A DNA stretch of 33,333 bases from Hyphomicrobium sp. (GTDB taxonomy: Bacteria > Pseudomonadota > Alphaproteobacteria > Rhizobiales > Hyphomicrobiaceae). Of the stretch, positions 13,907 to 22,623 are shown piece after piece; within the stretch, counting starts at the first letter, position 1; the number at the start of each line of letters is the position of its first letter. A program made the translations under genes and the position numbers. The notes under the pieces are model-generated. The model was not told the DNA's origin and did no database searches. It was given only the letters and a program-made list of their open reading frames with translations. The stretch lies in the NCBI GenBank assembly GCA_030148725.1, contig JASBSU010000047.1, positions 1 through 33,333 of the forward strand, written 5' to 3'.

Positions 13907-14956
13907 ATGAAAACCACCTTCATCTCGACCAGCTCCATCTCGGCGGCGACGCGCCAGTCGCTGATGAAGGTGCAGCAGGAAATTGCCGACGCCTTGAAGG
14001 AGATGGATACCGGACGGCTTGCCGACGTGGGCAAGACGCTGGGCTATCGCACGGGCGAGACGATTTCCTTGCGTCAGGAGCACGCGCGTCTCTCGACGAT
14101 CATAGAGACCAACTCGCTTGTCTCGACGCGCCTCAAGACCTCGCAGACCACCATCGACAACTTGGTCAAGAACGCGCAGGACTTCTCCAAGCAGCTTCTC
14201 GGCTACCGCATCGGTGGCACGAACGCGCTCGGCGCTGCGACGGATGCCCAGAGCCGCCTCGACGGATTCCTCGATCAGATGAACCGCGCATTCGGCAGCG
14301 GCTTTCTGTTCGCTGGCGTCAATTCCGACGTGAAGCCGCTCAACGACTATTACGACACGCCAGCGCCGGCGAACCGCCAGGCCGTGGCCAACGCGTTCCT
14401 CACCGATTTCGGCATGACGCAGTCGGATCCAGCGGTGTCCAACATCAGCGCCGGCGACATGCAGACGTTCCTCGACACGACGTTCGCCACCCTCTTCGAC
14501 GATCCGGCATGGGGCAACGACTGGTCGTCCGCGTCGAGCCAGAACATGCGCAGCCGCATCTCCAACAGCGAACTCATCGAGACTTCGACGAACGCCAACG
14601 AGACGGCGTTCCGCAAGCTCGCAATGGCCTACACCATGGTCGCCGACCTCGGAACCGCGAACCTCGGACAGCCCGCCTACGAGGTGGTGATCGACCAGGC
14701 CACCAGGCTCGCGAACGAAGCGATCCAGGGACTTGGCGACATCCAGTCGAAGCTCGGCATTTCCGAGCAGCGCGTAAAGGATGCCAGCGAGCGCATGTCC
14801 GTGCAGATCGACATTCTGGAAACCCACGTGAATTCGCTCGAAGCCGTCGACCCCAACGAGGCGGCGACGCGAGTGAGCCAACTGATGACGCAGATCGAGA
14901 CCTCGTACGCGCTCACCGCGCGCATCATGGGTCTCAGCATCCTGAACTATCTCTGA
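13907..14956 (+). CDS. flgL: Flagellar hook-filament junction protein 3 FlgL
   Basis: The protein has 349 residues and is flagellin-like at both ends: an N-terminal helical region (STSSISAATRQSLMKVQQEI, then LRQEHARLSTIIETN and TSQTTIDNLV) and a C-terminal region (LGISEQRVKDASERM, LMTQIETSYALTARIMGLS) that pair as a coiled coil. Together with FlgK it joins hook to filament. It follows flgK by 4 bases and precedes flaF by 44 bases, the order seen in rhizobia. A minor flagellin is excluded by the FlgL-specific C-terminus and the position. Confidence 0.93.
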   Translation: MKTTFISTSSISAATRQSLMKVQQEIADALKEMDTGRLADVGKTLGYRTGETISLRQEHARLSTIIETNSLVSTRLKTSQTTIDNLVKNAQDFSKQLLGYRIGGTNALGAATDAQSRLDGFLDQMNRAFGSGFLFAGVNSDVKPLNDYYDTPAPANRQAVANAFLTDFGMTQSDPAVSNISAGDMQTFLDTTFATLFDDPAWGNDWSSASSQNMRSRISNSELIETSTNANETAFRKLAMAYTMVADLGTANLGQPAYEVVIDQATRLANEAIQGLGDIQSKLGISEQRVKDASERMSVQIDILETHVNSLEAVDPNEAATRVSQLMTQIETSYALTARIMGLSILNYL

Positions 14957-15000
14957 CCTGACGACCGCAACGCATAACCATTCTGAAGCCGGGACCCGAA

Positions 15001-15348
15001 ATGTACCAATTCCCATACGCTGATGTGCTCGAGAACAGCCCGAAAGCGGCTCGTGAGCGCGAGCGGCAGGTGTTCGAGCGATGCCTTGAATTGCTGCGGG
15101 CCGCGAGTGAAAAGGGCCCGACATCGATGCAGTCCATCGAGGCGCTCACCTTCGCCCGCCGTATGTGGGCGACCCTGCTCGAAGATTTGGCGAGCCCGGA
15201 GAACGCGCTTCCCAAAGAGCTGCGGGCCGAGATCATCTCCATCGGTCTCTGGGTGATCCGCGAGGCCGAAGATATCCGCCTCGGCAACAAGACGGACTTC
15301 AAACCCATGATAGAGGTGACGACCGCCCTCTACGAAGGACTGCAATGA
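15001..15348 (+). CDS. flaF: Flagellar biosynthesis regulator FlaF
   Basis: The protein has 115 residues and is all-helical. The FlaF pattern is clear: Tyr-rich start, then SPKAARERERQVFERC, ALTFARRMWATLLEDL with the conserved Trp, and LPKELRAEIISIGLWVIREA. In Caulobacter FlaF promotes flagellin synthesis and export, opposing FlbT. The stop overlaps the flbT start (ATGA), the usual coupled pair in Alphaproteobacteria. It acts in the cytosol. Confidence 0.93.
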   Translation: MYQFPYADVLENSPKAARERERQVFERCLELLRAASEKGPTSMQSIEALTFARRMWATLLEDLASPENALPKELRAEIISIGLWVIREAEDIRLGNKTDFKPMIEVTTALYEGLQ

Positions 15349-15779
15349 AAAAGCTGCAGATATCCCTGAAGCCGGGTGAGCGGATCTACGTCAACGGGGC
15401 CGTTCTCAAGGTCGACCGCAAGGTTTCGATCGAGTTCCTGAACGACGTGACGTTCCTGCTGGAGCACCACGTGATCCAGCCGGACGATACGCGCACCCCA
15501 CTGCGGCAGCTCTACTTCCTCGTGCAGACGACGCTCATCGATCCGGCCAATGCGCCGCGCGCCCGCACGATGTTCTACGACGCCCACGCCTCGCTGGCGC
15601 AGTCATTCGAAAATCCCGCCATCCGCCAGAATCTGGCGGAGGTGCGTGACTTCTTCGACCGCGGTCGGCTCTTCGATGCGCTGAAGCTGCTGCGGTCGCT
15701 GTTTCCCATCGAGGATGCGATCCTGAGCCAAGGCGCTCGCACGGATACCACTGGCCTGACCCACTGTGAGGTGCGCTGA
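15345..15779 (+). CDS. flbT: Flagellin mRNA repressor FlbT
   Basis: The protein has 144 residues from the ATG overlapping the flaF stop by 4 bases; longer in-frame starts upstream would lie inside flaF. FlbT features are KPGERIYVNGAVLKV, FLNDVTFLLEHHVI and the LRQLYFLVQTTLI stretch. In Caulobacter FlbT binds the flagellin transcript leader and blocks translation until the hook is complete, so it couples flagellin output to assembly. Its stop shares a base with the flgD start (TGATG). Confidence 0.94.
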   Translation: MKKLQISLKPGERIYVNGAVLKVDRKVSIEFLNDVTFLLEHHVIQPDDTRTPLRQLYFLVQTTLIDPANAPRARTMFYDAHASLAQSFENPAIRQNLAEVRDFFDRGRLFDALKLLRSLFPIEDAILSQGARTDTTGLTHCEVR

Positions 15780-16192
15780 TGCAGATCCCGTCCACGACGA
15801 CGACCACGACACTCCGGAACGAGACGCAAACCGCGCAGACGGAGGGCACCAGCAAGCAGACGTCGCTTGATTACACCGCCTTTCTGCGCCTGCTGATTGC
15901 GCAGATGCAGAACCAGGATCCGACCAATCCCACCGATCCCGCTCAATGGATGGGCCAGATTGCATCGTTCTCCAATGTCGAGCAGGGCATCCAAACCAAC
16001 GCCAAGCTGGATTCTCTGATGACCTCGATGGCACTTTCGCAGGTCGACGGTCTGATTGGCCGCACGATCACCTCCGACGACGGCAGCATCAACGGGAAGG
16101 TGGCATCGGTCCGCATCGTATCGGGTGGTACCGTGGCCGTTCTCGAGAATGGCGACCAAGTGCTGCTCGGCGCCGGCCTGAAGATAACCTGA
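15779..16192 (+). CDS. flgD: Hook-capping scaffold protein FlgD (short form)
   Basis: The protein has 137 residues. A Thr-rich N-terminus (six consecutive Thr) is followed by the conserved FlgD core YTAFLRLLIAQMQNQDPTNP, then ASFSNVEQGIQTN and a small beta domain ending VLENGDQVLLGAGL. FlgD caps the growing hook and is lost when it is finished. Enteric FlgD is about 230 residues; the missing C-terminal Tudor/Fn3 part is normal for rhizobial short forms. It overlaps flbT and fliQ by one base each, so the three are translationally coupled. Confidence 0.93.
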   Translation: MQIPSTTTTTTLRNETQTAQTEGTSKQTSLDYTAFLRLLIAQMQNQDPTNPTDPAQWMGQIASFSNVEQGIQTNAKLDSLMTSMALSQVDGLIGRTITSDDGSINGKVASVRIVSGGTVAVLENGDQVLLGAGLKIT

Positions 16193-16458
16193 TGAATCAG
16201 GCGGACGCCCTCGATATCGTCCAGGCCGCGATCTGGACCATCATCGTCGCCTCAAGCCCGGCGGTTGTTGCCGCTATGGCCGTGGGCATCATCATTGCGC
16301 TCCTGCAGGCTCTGACACAGATCCAGGAAATCACGCTGACCTTCATCCCGAAGATCATCGCGACGCTGCTGGTGACGTCACTCATGGCGCCCTTCATCGG
16401 CACGGTGATCTACGCCTTTGCCGAGCAGATTTACGGCCGCATTCAGAACGGATTCTGA
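16192..16458 (+). CDS. fliQ: Flagellar export gate protein FliQ
   Basis: The protein has 88 residues with two membrane helices (about 15-38 and 52-76) linked by the hallmark LLQALTQIQEITLTFIPKI. Together with FliP and FliR it forms the helical export gate of the type III secretion system in the inner membrane. The ATG overlaps the flgD stop by one base. A longer frame upstream lies inside flgD and is not part of this gene. fliR follows two genes later, while fliP is not in this window. Confidence 0.96.
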   Translation: MNQADALDIVQAAIWTIIVASSPAVVAAMAVGIIIALLQALTQIQEITLTFIPKIIATLLVTSLMAPFIGTVIYAFAEQIYGRIQNGF

Positions 16459-16533
16459 TGCCGCGACGGCTGCGAGGGCACCTTCGCGCAAGCTTCGCCG
16501 GCTAACGCTATCCTCCTCTATTCTGGGGGAGCA

Positions 16534-18624
16534 ATGAGCGAATCCGTCGTGACCGCCGCCTCGTCGCTGAAGCGGGCCGGCAATCAGGATGTCAGTCTTG
16601 CGATCGGCATCGTCTTCATTCTGGCGGTGCTGTTCCTTCCGCTGCCGCCGGTGATGATCGACATCGGCCTTGCCTTCTCCATCGCGCTCGCCGTGCTCGT
16701 GCTGATGGTCGCGCTCTGGATCCAGCGCCCGCTCGATTTCTCGGCCTTCCCGACCGTATTGCTGATCGCGACGATCCTACGTCTGGCGCTCAATATCGCA
16801 ACGACGCGCCTCATCCTCTCACACGGAGCCGATGGGACGGACGCCGCGGGCCACGTCATCGCGGGCTTCTCCAGCTTCGTCATGAGCGGCGACTTCGTGA
16901 TCGGCACGATCGTATTCGTCATCCTGATCACCGTGAACTTTCTCGTCATCACCAAGGGTGCAACGCGTATCGCCGAGGTCGGCGCACGCTTCACCCTCGA
17001 TGCCATCCCCGGCAAGCAGATGGCCATCGACGCCGACCTGTCCGCCGGCATCATCGACGAGAAGGAGGCGATGCTGCGTCGCCGTGAGCTCGAAGAGGAA
17101 AGCTCCTTTTTCGGCTCGATGGACGGTGCTTCGAAGTTCGTACGCGGCGACGCCATCGCCGGCCTCATCATCACGGCCATCAATATCTTCGGCGGTATCG
17201 TCATCGGCGTGACCCGCCATGAGCTGTCGTTTTCCGAATCGGTCGACGTCTTCACCAAGCTCTCGGTCGGCGACGGCCTCGTCACTCAGATTCCGGCACT
17301 CATCATTTCACTCGCCGCTGGTCTCCTCGTCTCCAAGGGCGGCACCCGCGGCAGCGCCGAAAAGGCGGTCTTCGGCCAGCTCGGCAATCACCCCCGCGCG
17401 CTCATGCTCGCTGCGGGCGTGATGTTCGTGCTCGCCCTCTCGCCCGGCCTGCCGTTCCTGCCGTTTGCGGTACTCGGCGGGACGATGGGCTTCATCGCCT
17501 ATGCCATCCCCCGCCGCCATGCCGCCGCCAAGGCCGCCGAGGAGGCGTTGGCACAGGAAGCGCGAGAGAAGGCCGAGGAGGAAGTGCGCCAGTCGGTCAA
17601 GGAGTCGCTGAAAACGGTCGAGCTGGAGCTCTGCCTCGGCAAGCAGATTTCCGGCACGTTGATGTCGGCGCACAATGAACTCGCACAGCGCGTCGGCAAG
17701 ATGCGCCACAAGTTTGCGCGTCAGTATGGGTTCGTGGTGCCCGAGATCCGTCTGACCGACGACCTTTCGATCCCGCCCAAGAGCTACCAGATCAAGATCC
17801 ACGGCACGGTTGTGGCGACCGAGGAGCTCCGTATCGGCGACGTCCTCGTCATCGTTGGCGACGGAGCGCCGCCCAACGTTCCGGGCGATGAGACCCGCGA
17901 GCCGGCATTCGGCATGAAGGCGATGTGGGTCTCGGAGATGTTCGCGAATGCCTTGCAACGCGACGGCTTCACCGCGGTCGACAACCTCTCCGTTCTTCTG
18001 ACGCACCTCGGTGAGGTCATTCGCAACAATCTGGCGCAGCTCCTGTCGTACAAGGACATGCGTTCGCTGCTCGATCGCCTCGAGCCGGAATACCGCCGAC
18101 TGATCGAGGAGATCATTCCCTCGCGCATCTCCTATTCGGGCCTGCAGGCGGTGCTCAAGCTGCTGCTCGCCGAGCGCATTTCGATACGCAATCTCCACCT
18201 CATCCTCGAGGCTATAGCCGAAATCGCTCCGCACGCCGGTCGCGCCGAGCAGATCGCCGAGCACGTGCGCCTGCGCATGGCGCAGCAGATTTGCGGCGAG
18301 ATGTCTGATGACGGCGTCCTCAAGGTGCTGCGACTGGGCAGCCGCTGGGAGGCGACGTTCCACCAGAGCCTGAAGCGCGACGTCAAAGGCGAGGTCGTCG
18401 AGTTCGACATCGATCCCAAGCTCATCGAGCAGTTCAGCACCGATGCGACGGGCGTCATCCGGCGCCTGATGGATCAGCGCCACAAGTTCGTTCTGGTCGC
18501 TGCCCCGGATGCCCGTCCATACGTCCGCATGATCACCGAGCGGCTGTTCGCAACCCTGCCGGTGCTCTCGCATCTCGAGATCGCGCGCGGCGTTCAGATA
18601 AAGTCGCTCGGGACGATTTCGTGA
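16534..18624 (+). CDS. flhA: Flagellar export apparatus protein FlhA
   Basis: The protein has 696 residues, the usual FlhA length. The N-terminal half has about eight membrane helices and the conserved FHIPEP-family cytosolic loop ([20 protein letters not shown], then [21 protein letters not shown]). The C-terminal half is the cytosolic FlhA-C ring that docks chaperone-substrate complexes ([39 protein letters not shown]). FlhA forms the nonameric ring under the gate. The start follows GGGGGAG, 75 bases after fliQ, and the stop overlaps the GTG start of fliR. Confidence 0.97.
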   Translation: MSESVVTAASSLKRAGNQDVSLAIGIVFILAVLFLPLPPVMIDIGLAFSIALAVLVLMVALWIQRPLDFSAFPTVLLIATILRLALNIATTRLILSHGADGTDAAGHVIAGFSSFVMSGDFVIGTIVFVILITVNFLVITKGATRIAEVGARFTLDAIPGKQMAIDADLSAGIIDEKEAMLRRRELEEESSFFGSMDGASKFVRGDAIAGLIITAINIFGGIVIGVTRHELSFSESVDVFTKLSVGDGLVTQIPALIISLAAGLLVSKGGTRGSAEKAVFGQLGNHPRALMLAAGVMFVLALSPGLPFLPFAVLGGTMGFIAYAIPRRHAAAKAAEEALAQEAREKAEEEVRQSVKESLKTVELELCLGKQISGTLMSAHNELAQRVGKMRHKFARQYGFVVPEIRLTDDLSIPPKSYQIKIHGTVVATEELRIGDVLVIVGDGAPPNVPGDETREPAFGMKAMWVSEMFANALQRDGFTAVDNLSVLLTHLGEVIRNNLAQLLSYKDMRSLLDRLEPEYRRLIEEIIPSRISYSGLQAVLKLLLAERISIRNLHLILEAIAEIAPHAGRAEQIAEHVRLRMAQQICGEMSDDGVLKVLRLGSRWEATFHQSLKRDVKGEVVEFDIDPKLIEQFSTDATGVIRRLMDQRHKFVLVAAPDARPYVRMITERLFATLPVLSHLEIARGVQIKSLGTIS

Positions 18625-19376
18625 CCGACCTGGGCCCCCAGGCTGTCCTCGCGACCTTCCTCATATTTTGTCGCGTCGGCACCTGCCTCATGCTCATGCC
18701 CGGCTTCGGATCGCCCCGCGTGCCGATGCAAGTCCGTCTGTTTCTCGTTCTCGCGGTCACTTTGGCTTTGGCTCCTCTGCTCGTGGCCGGCGTCAAAGCG
18801 TCCATTCCAAACGAAGCGCCCGTGACGGTGTTCGGGCTGATCGCGTCGGAGGTGATCATCGGCGCGGTCATCGGACTGATGGGCCGCATGTTCTTCGTCG
18901 CGTTGCAGTTTGCCGGGTCCGCAATCGCCATGCTCATCGGGCTCTCGAACACGCCCGACGCGCATATCGAAGAGGACGAGCCCCAGGCGGCGGTTACGAG
19001 CCTCATCACGCTGACGGCAACGGTGCTGATATTCGTCCTCGACCTTCACTGGGAGGTGCTGCACGCCGTCGTCGATTCCTACGCGGCGGTCCCTGTGGCC
19101 AAGGAGATGGCCGCCAACTTCGGTCTCATAAAAATCGTCGATGCCGCAACGGATGCATTCATGCTCGCACTGCGGATCACCGCGCCGTTCATCGTCTACT
19201 CGCTGATGATCAACCTCATGTTTGGCATTCTCGGCAAGCTGACGCCTCAGATTCCCGTCTACTTCATCTCCATTCCGTTCGTTCTCGCTGGCGGCGGCCT
19301 GATCCTCTACTTCACCTCCAGCGAGATCCTGCAGATCTTCATGACCGGTTTCACCGAATGGCTGGTGAGGATATGA
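18621..19376 (+). CDS. fliR: Flagellar export gate protein FliR
   Basis: The protein has 251 residues with a GTG start overlapping the flhA stop (GTGA). Typical FliR features are the early [20 protein letters not shown], multiple membrane helices, [20 protein letters not shown] and the C-terminal [19 protein letters not shown]. FliR joins FliP and FliQ in the gate. The order fliQ-flhA-fliR is as in Sinorhizobium. A further small gene follows after 4 bases. Confidence 0.95.
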   Translation: MTDLGPQAVLATFLIFCRVGTCLMLMPGFGSPRVPMQVRLFLVLAVTLALAPLLVAGVKASIPNEAPVTVFGLIASEVIIGAVIGLMGRMFFVALQFAGSAIAMLIGLSNTPDAHIEEDEPQAAVTSLITLTATVLIFVLDLHWEVLHAVVDSYAAVPVAKEMAANFGLIKIVDAATDAFMLALRITAPFIVYSLMINLMFGILGKLTPQIPVYFISIPFVLAGGGLILYFTSSEILQIFMTGFTEWLVRI

Positions 19377-19380
19377 GCCG

Positions 19381-19782
19381 ATGATCGAGGCGCGCCTGCG
19401 AAAAGCCAAGCGTCTACTGGATGTACAAATGGATATGCAGCGTTTGGAGGAAGAGCACATCGCCGGCCTGAAGCGACGCCGCGACGAGCTTGCCGCTGAG
19501 CAGCAGGAGACGCTGGACGCGCTCGGCAGCGACGGCGGCCTGCAAGGTCTTTTTATGTCGGTCATCGTCAAGCGGTTCAAGACGCTCGGCGAGGAAGCCA
19601 CACGCGTCGATAGCGAACTGCTGGCGCGGTCGGACGCGTTGCGCGAACTCGCCACACGCACCAAGTTCGCCGAACGTCTCGTTCGCAATTATGAACAGCA
19701 GCACGGTCGGATCGTTGCGGAAAAAGAGCTTATGGACATCATCGAGCGCACGCTACGCAGCGGCGACGCAAGCCTCCCATAA
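19381..19782 (+). CDS. FliJ-like coiled-coil protein in the flagellar operon
   Basis: The protein has 133 residues, nearly all alpha-helical with heptad-like Leu/Glu/Arg repeats (LLDVQMDMQRLEEEHIAGL, then RTKFAERLVRNYEQ). Size, coiled-coil character and place after fliR suggest a FliJ-type export stalk protein, a partner of FliI and FlhA, which are both in this cluster. FliJ is poorly conserved in sequence, so the assignment rests on shape and context. It could also be another export chaperone. It starts 4 bases after fliR; a 59-base gap then leads to the rod-binding gene. Confidence 0.6.
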   Translation: MIEARLRKAKRLLDVQMDMQRLEEEHIAGLKRRRDELAAEQQETLDALGSDGGLQGLFMSVIVKRFKTLGEEATRVDSELLARSDALRELATRTKFAERLVRNYEQQHGRIVAEKELMDIIERTLRSGDASLP

Positions 19783-19841
19783 GCTATTTCGGCGAACTTA
19801 AGCGCATCGACGCCTCGGGCTCTCGGGACTTATCCATCGGC

Positions 19842-20351
19842 ATGACAACCGGCTCCGACATCATTCTGGGTGTTGCCCGTGCGGCCGATGCGGTAAAGCA
19901 GCGCGACGCCGCTGCGCGTCTCGCAAGAATGGGTCGCCAGGCGATTGGCGATGTCGTCGCGAGCACCACTTCAGGCGACGCGGTCGCCGATTGGTCGACC
20001 GAGCTCAAACGCGCGGCATCGGCTGTGAGTACAAACGCCGGCCACGCTGCACCAGCAGCTGTGTCGTCGTCCTCCGCCATCAATGGTAGCCCCGAGCGCA
20101 AGTCGGACGTCTACGTGCAGTTCGAGGCTGTGCTGTTGCAGAACATGGTCGATTCCATGATGCCGAAGGACACCGAAGCCATGTTCGGCAAAGGGACGGC
20201 CGGCGAGATGTGGCGATCCATGCTCTCCGAGAAGATTGCGGCCGAGATTGCGCGGTCTGGCGTGACAGGAATCGCCAAGCACATCTCCGCGGGCGAGGAA
20301 GCCCGCACCGCCGCAGCTGCCAAAATGACAACCAAGGTTGGTGACGTATGA
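19842..20351 (+). CDS. flgJ: Rod-binding protein of the FlgJ N-terminal / CheL family
   Basis: The protein has 169 residues. After an Ala/Ser-rich first half comes the rod-binding domain: FEAVLLQNMVDSMMP, then MFGKGTAGEMWRSMLSEKIA and GVTGIAKHI, closely following the FlgJ-N consensus. The peptidoglycan-hydrolase half of enteric FlgJ is absent, as is usual in Alphaproteobacteria, where the protein is called CheL or rod-binding protein. It is expected to help the rod form and cross the wall. The stop overlaps the next start by 4 bases. A pair CTTAAG lies at 19798 in the leader but does not form a full CtrA box. Confidence 0.85.
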   Translation: MTTGSDIILGVARAADAVKQRDAAARLARMGRQAIGDVVASTTSGDAVADWSTELKRAASAVSTNAGHAAPAAVSSSSAINGSPERKSDVYVQFEAVLLQNMVDSMMPKDTEAMFGKGTAGEMWRSMLSEKIAAEIARSGVTGIAKHISAGEEARTAAAAKMTTKVGDV

Positions 20352-20743
20352 CGGCGCAGGGTCATAGTGAGCGCGGCTCAGCAACGCGCAGCGCGATTGA
20401 AAGAACGGTGTTGCGCATCGAGATGGTCCTCGATCGCGAGACCGAGGCGTTGCAGACGCGTGCTCCTATCGATTTGAAGGAATCGAACAACTGTAAAAGC
20501 CAGGCGCTGTTCGAGCTGGGGATGGCGACCAAAACGCTCGACGGAGTTCCGCTCGACCCTGATCTCATTCACCGCCTCAAGCTCCTGCGCTCCAAGCTCG
20601 AGACGAACCAGATTGTGCTGCGTCGCCATCTCGCCGCTGTTCGCGAGGTTGCAAGCGTCGTTGCCGAAACCATCCAGGACCGCGAGTGGGACGGTACGTA
20701 TTCGCAGCACGCAGGCGCGGCGAAAGGCTATGGCGGCTTCTGA
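20348..20743 (+). CDS. flgN: FlgN-like flagellar export chaperone
   Basis: The protein has 131 residues and is helical, with a FlgN-type middle: RIEMVLDRETEAL, FELGMATKTLD and LKLLRSKLETNQIVLRRHLAAV. FlgN chaperones FlgK and FlgL, both encoded upstream in this operon, which supports the call. Sequence identity to enteric FlgN is low, so the symbol rests partly on context. It overlaps its neighbours by 4 bases (upstream) and 1 base (downstream). Confidence 0.65.
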   Translation: MTAQGHSERGSATRSAIERTVLRIEMVLDRETEALQTRAPIDLKESNNCKSQALFELGMATKTLDGVPLDPDLIHRLKLLRSKLETNQIVLRRHLAAVREVASVVAETIQDREWDGTYSQHAGAAKGYGGF

Positions 20744-21234
20744 TGATCAGGCTGATCGCGACCGGCATCTGGATCTGCATCGTTACGGTTCTGTCGAGCT
20801 ATGCGGCCGCCCTGCTGCACGCGCCTGCAACACCGGTCGCAGACGGCAGCAAGGTGCTGGGTGGACTTGAGTCCATGCAGACCAGCATCATAAGCGTACC
20901 CGTGGTCGCGAATGGCGCCGTTCAGGGATACGTGCTCGCGCAGTTCACCTTCACGATGAAGTCGGACGCGTTGAAGAAAATGTCCGTCAAGCCGGACATC
21001 TACCTCGTCGATGCAGCATTTCGATCGATCTACAGTGGCGAGGCGGCCGCGTTGCGTGGCGCCAAGAAGCAGGATCTGCAGGCGCTCACGACAACTATAA
21101 AATCGCGGGTGAACGAGCGGTTCGGAGATGCCTTCGTCGAGGACGTGCTCATCGAGAAGCTGACATTCGTGCCCAAGGAAGAGGTGCGCAACGGCGCCAA
21201 CCTCGTCAAGATGCGCTCCGACCTTTCGCGCTGA
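20743..21234 (+). CDS. Membrane-anchored protein of unknown function, FliL-like layout
   Basis: The protein has 163 residues from the ATG that shares a base with the flgN stop. One N-terminal helix (about 4-26) is followed by a periplasmic domain of about 130 residues. Its pattern (SIISVPVVANGAVQGYVLAQ, then TMKSDALKK, PDIYLVDAAFRSIYSG and SRVNERFGDAFVEDVLIEKL) has the strand-helix order of FliL/stomatin-like domains, but no FliL-specific motif is clear. True fliL in rhizobia lies after flgH, outside this window, so this may be a second, distant copy or a new stator-associated factor. It is the last gene of the plus operon and ends convergently with fliI, 36 bases away. Confidence 0.6.
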   Translation: MIRLIATGIWICIVTVLSSYAAALLHAPATPVADGSKVLGGLESMQTSIISVPVVANGAVQGYVLAQFTFTMKSDALKKMSVKPDIYLVDAAFRSIYSGEAAALRGAKKQDLQALTTTIKSRVNERFGDAFVEDVLIEKLTFVPKEEVRNGANLVKMRSDLSR

Positions 21235-21238
21235 GCCA

Positions 21239-21252
21239 CGACGTAAGCGTCG
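21239..21252. terminator. Short hairpin between convergent operons
   Basis: CGACG and CGTCG pair around TAAG, 5 bases past the stop of the plus-strand operon and 18 bases beyond the fliI stop. The stem is short and has no T-run, so it is at most a weak terminator. It is the only structured element in this 36-base gap. Confidence 0.3.
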
Positions 21253-21270
21253 AGATTCCGCAGCATCGAC

Positions 21271-22623
21271 CTAGGACTGCAGCGCCCGCGCCATTTCCTG
21301 GAACGCATCGACGCTCGCCGGATCGCGCGGGCTTTGCTTCATGGCTTCGAACAGCTTCGGCACGATCTCCACCGCCTTGTCGAGCTCGGGATCTGCGCCG
21401 CTGCGATAGCCGCCCATGAGGCGAAGGTCGCGCGTATCCTCGAAGCGCGCGATCAATGCCCGCAGCTTTGAAACGAGATTGCGCTGCTCGGCCGTCCACC
21501 CGTGCTGCGACAGTCGAGAAATCGACGACAGCACATTCACGGCCGGATAGCGTGCCTGATCCGCAATCGCGCGATCGAGAACGATATGGCCGTCGAGCGT
21601 GCCGCGAATGCTGTCGGCAATCGGATCGTTGTGGTCATCGCCGTCGACGAGCACGGAATAGATGCCGGTGATGGAGCCGGCCCCCTCGATGCCCGGGCCA
21701 GCACGCTCCAGAAGATTGGGCAGGCCGGAAAACACGCTTGGCGTATAGCCGCGCGCCACGGGAGGCTCCCCGGCTGCGAGGGCGACCTCGCGCGCCGCAT
21801 GCGCAAAGCGCGTGATCGAATCGACGATGAGCAGCACCCGCTCGCCGCGATCGCGAAAATACTCGGCAATGCAGGTCGCCGTTTTCGGAGCGAGCCGCCG
21901 CATCATCGGGCTTTCGTCACCCGTCGACACAACAGCGATCACATTCTCACGATTGTGCCCGAGCGTGTCTTCAAGGAATTCGCGCACCTCACGGCCACGT
22001 TCGCCAACCAGCGCGATGACCACCGTATCGAAGCCTTTGGCGCGCGCCAGCATGGCGAGCAGCGTCGATTTGCCGACACCGGAGCCGGCAAAGATGCCGA
22101 TGCGCTGGCCATAGCAGAGAGGCGTGAAGAGATCGATCAGCCGCACGCCGGACTTGAAAGGCGTGCTAATTCTCTGCCGTTGCAGCGCAGCGGGAGCATT
22201 GCGGTCCGGAAAGACGGGCTGGTGGCCATAGCTGACCCCGGCACCATCGCTGATCGGACTGCCGAGCGCGTTGAAGATGTGCCCCTTCCAAGAGGGATCG
22301 GGATTGATCGTGCCCGGACCGATCTGCCAAGCACGCGCGCCAAGACCCGCCGTTATCGGTTCATCGAACGTCTTGATCGTGACTTGGCTTTCGTCGAGGC
22401 GAATGACCTCGCCGAGCTGCGAGCGACCGCCGCTGGCGAGATTGATGCGGTCTCCAAGCCGCACAAACGGCGAGAGGCCCGACACGCTGCAGAACGCCGG
22501 CGTCACCTGGCTGACCGTGCCGCCCACCTGCACGAGTGGCTGATTGGCGGCAGCCGCCGACACGCGCTCTGCGAGATCAGAAAGGGATTTTATGCCCGGC
22601 GCCGCGCGCGTATCCGTTGTCAC
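21271..22623 (-). CDS. fliI: Flagellum-specific export ATPase FliI
   Basis: The protein has 450 residues with a GTG start overlapping the flgF stop (GTGA). Walker A GSGVGKS is at 180-186, the catalytic region GERGREVREFL around 207-217 and Walker B LLIVD at 264-268. The beta-barrel start and helical C-terminus match FliI and F1-beta relatives. FliI forms a hexamer that powers or gates export, with FliH and FliJ. It is the last gene of the minus-strand DUF1217-flgF-fliI operon. No fliH is nearby. The F1 and Rho families are excluded by the operon and by the length. Confidence 0.96.
   Translation of the reverse strand: MTTDTRAAPGIKSLSDLAERVSAAAANQPLVQVGGTVSQVTPAFCSVSGLSPFVRLGDRINLASGGRSQLGEVIRLDESQVTIKTFDEPITAGLGARAWQIGPGTINPDPSWKGHIFNALGSPISDGAGVSYGHQPVFPDRNAPAALQRQRISTPFKSGVRLIDLFTPLCYGQRIGIFAGSGVGKSTLLAMLARAKGFDTVVIALVGERGREVREFLEDTLGHNRENVIAVVSTGDESPMMRRLAPKTATCIAEYFRDRGERVLLIVDSITRFAHAAREVALAAGEPPVARGYTPSVFSGLPNLLERAGPGIEGAGSITGIYSVLVDGDDHNDPIADSIRGTLDGHIVLDRAIADQARYPAVNVLSSISRLSQHGWTAEQRNLVSKLRALIARFEDTRDLRLMGGYRSGADPELDKAVEIVPKLFEAMKQSPRDPASVDAFQEMARALQS

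Noticed and set aside
15779-16192. flgD considered truncated or a pseudogene because of its 137-residue length
   Set aside because: The short form without the C-terminal beta domains is normal for rhizobial FlgD, and both ends are coupled to intact neighbours.
16470-16500. Imperfect stem (GCGAGG/CTTCGC) in the fliQ-flhA gap
   Set aside because: Needs a G-T pair, has a short loop and no T-run; not strong enough to call a terminator within an operon.
17308-18573. Minus-strand open frame of 421 codons opposite flhA
   Set aside because: It lies wholly inside a well-conserved flhA and has no recognisable domain; a frame shadow.
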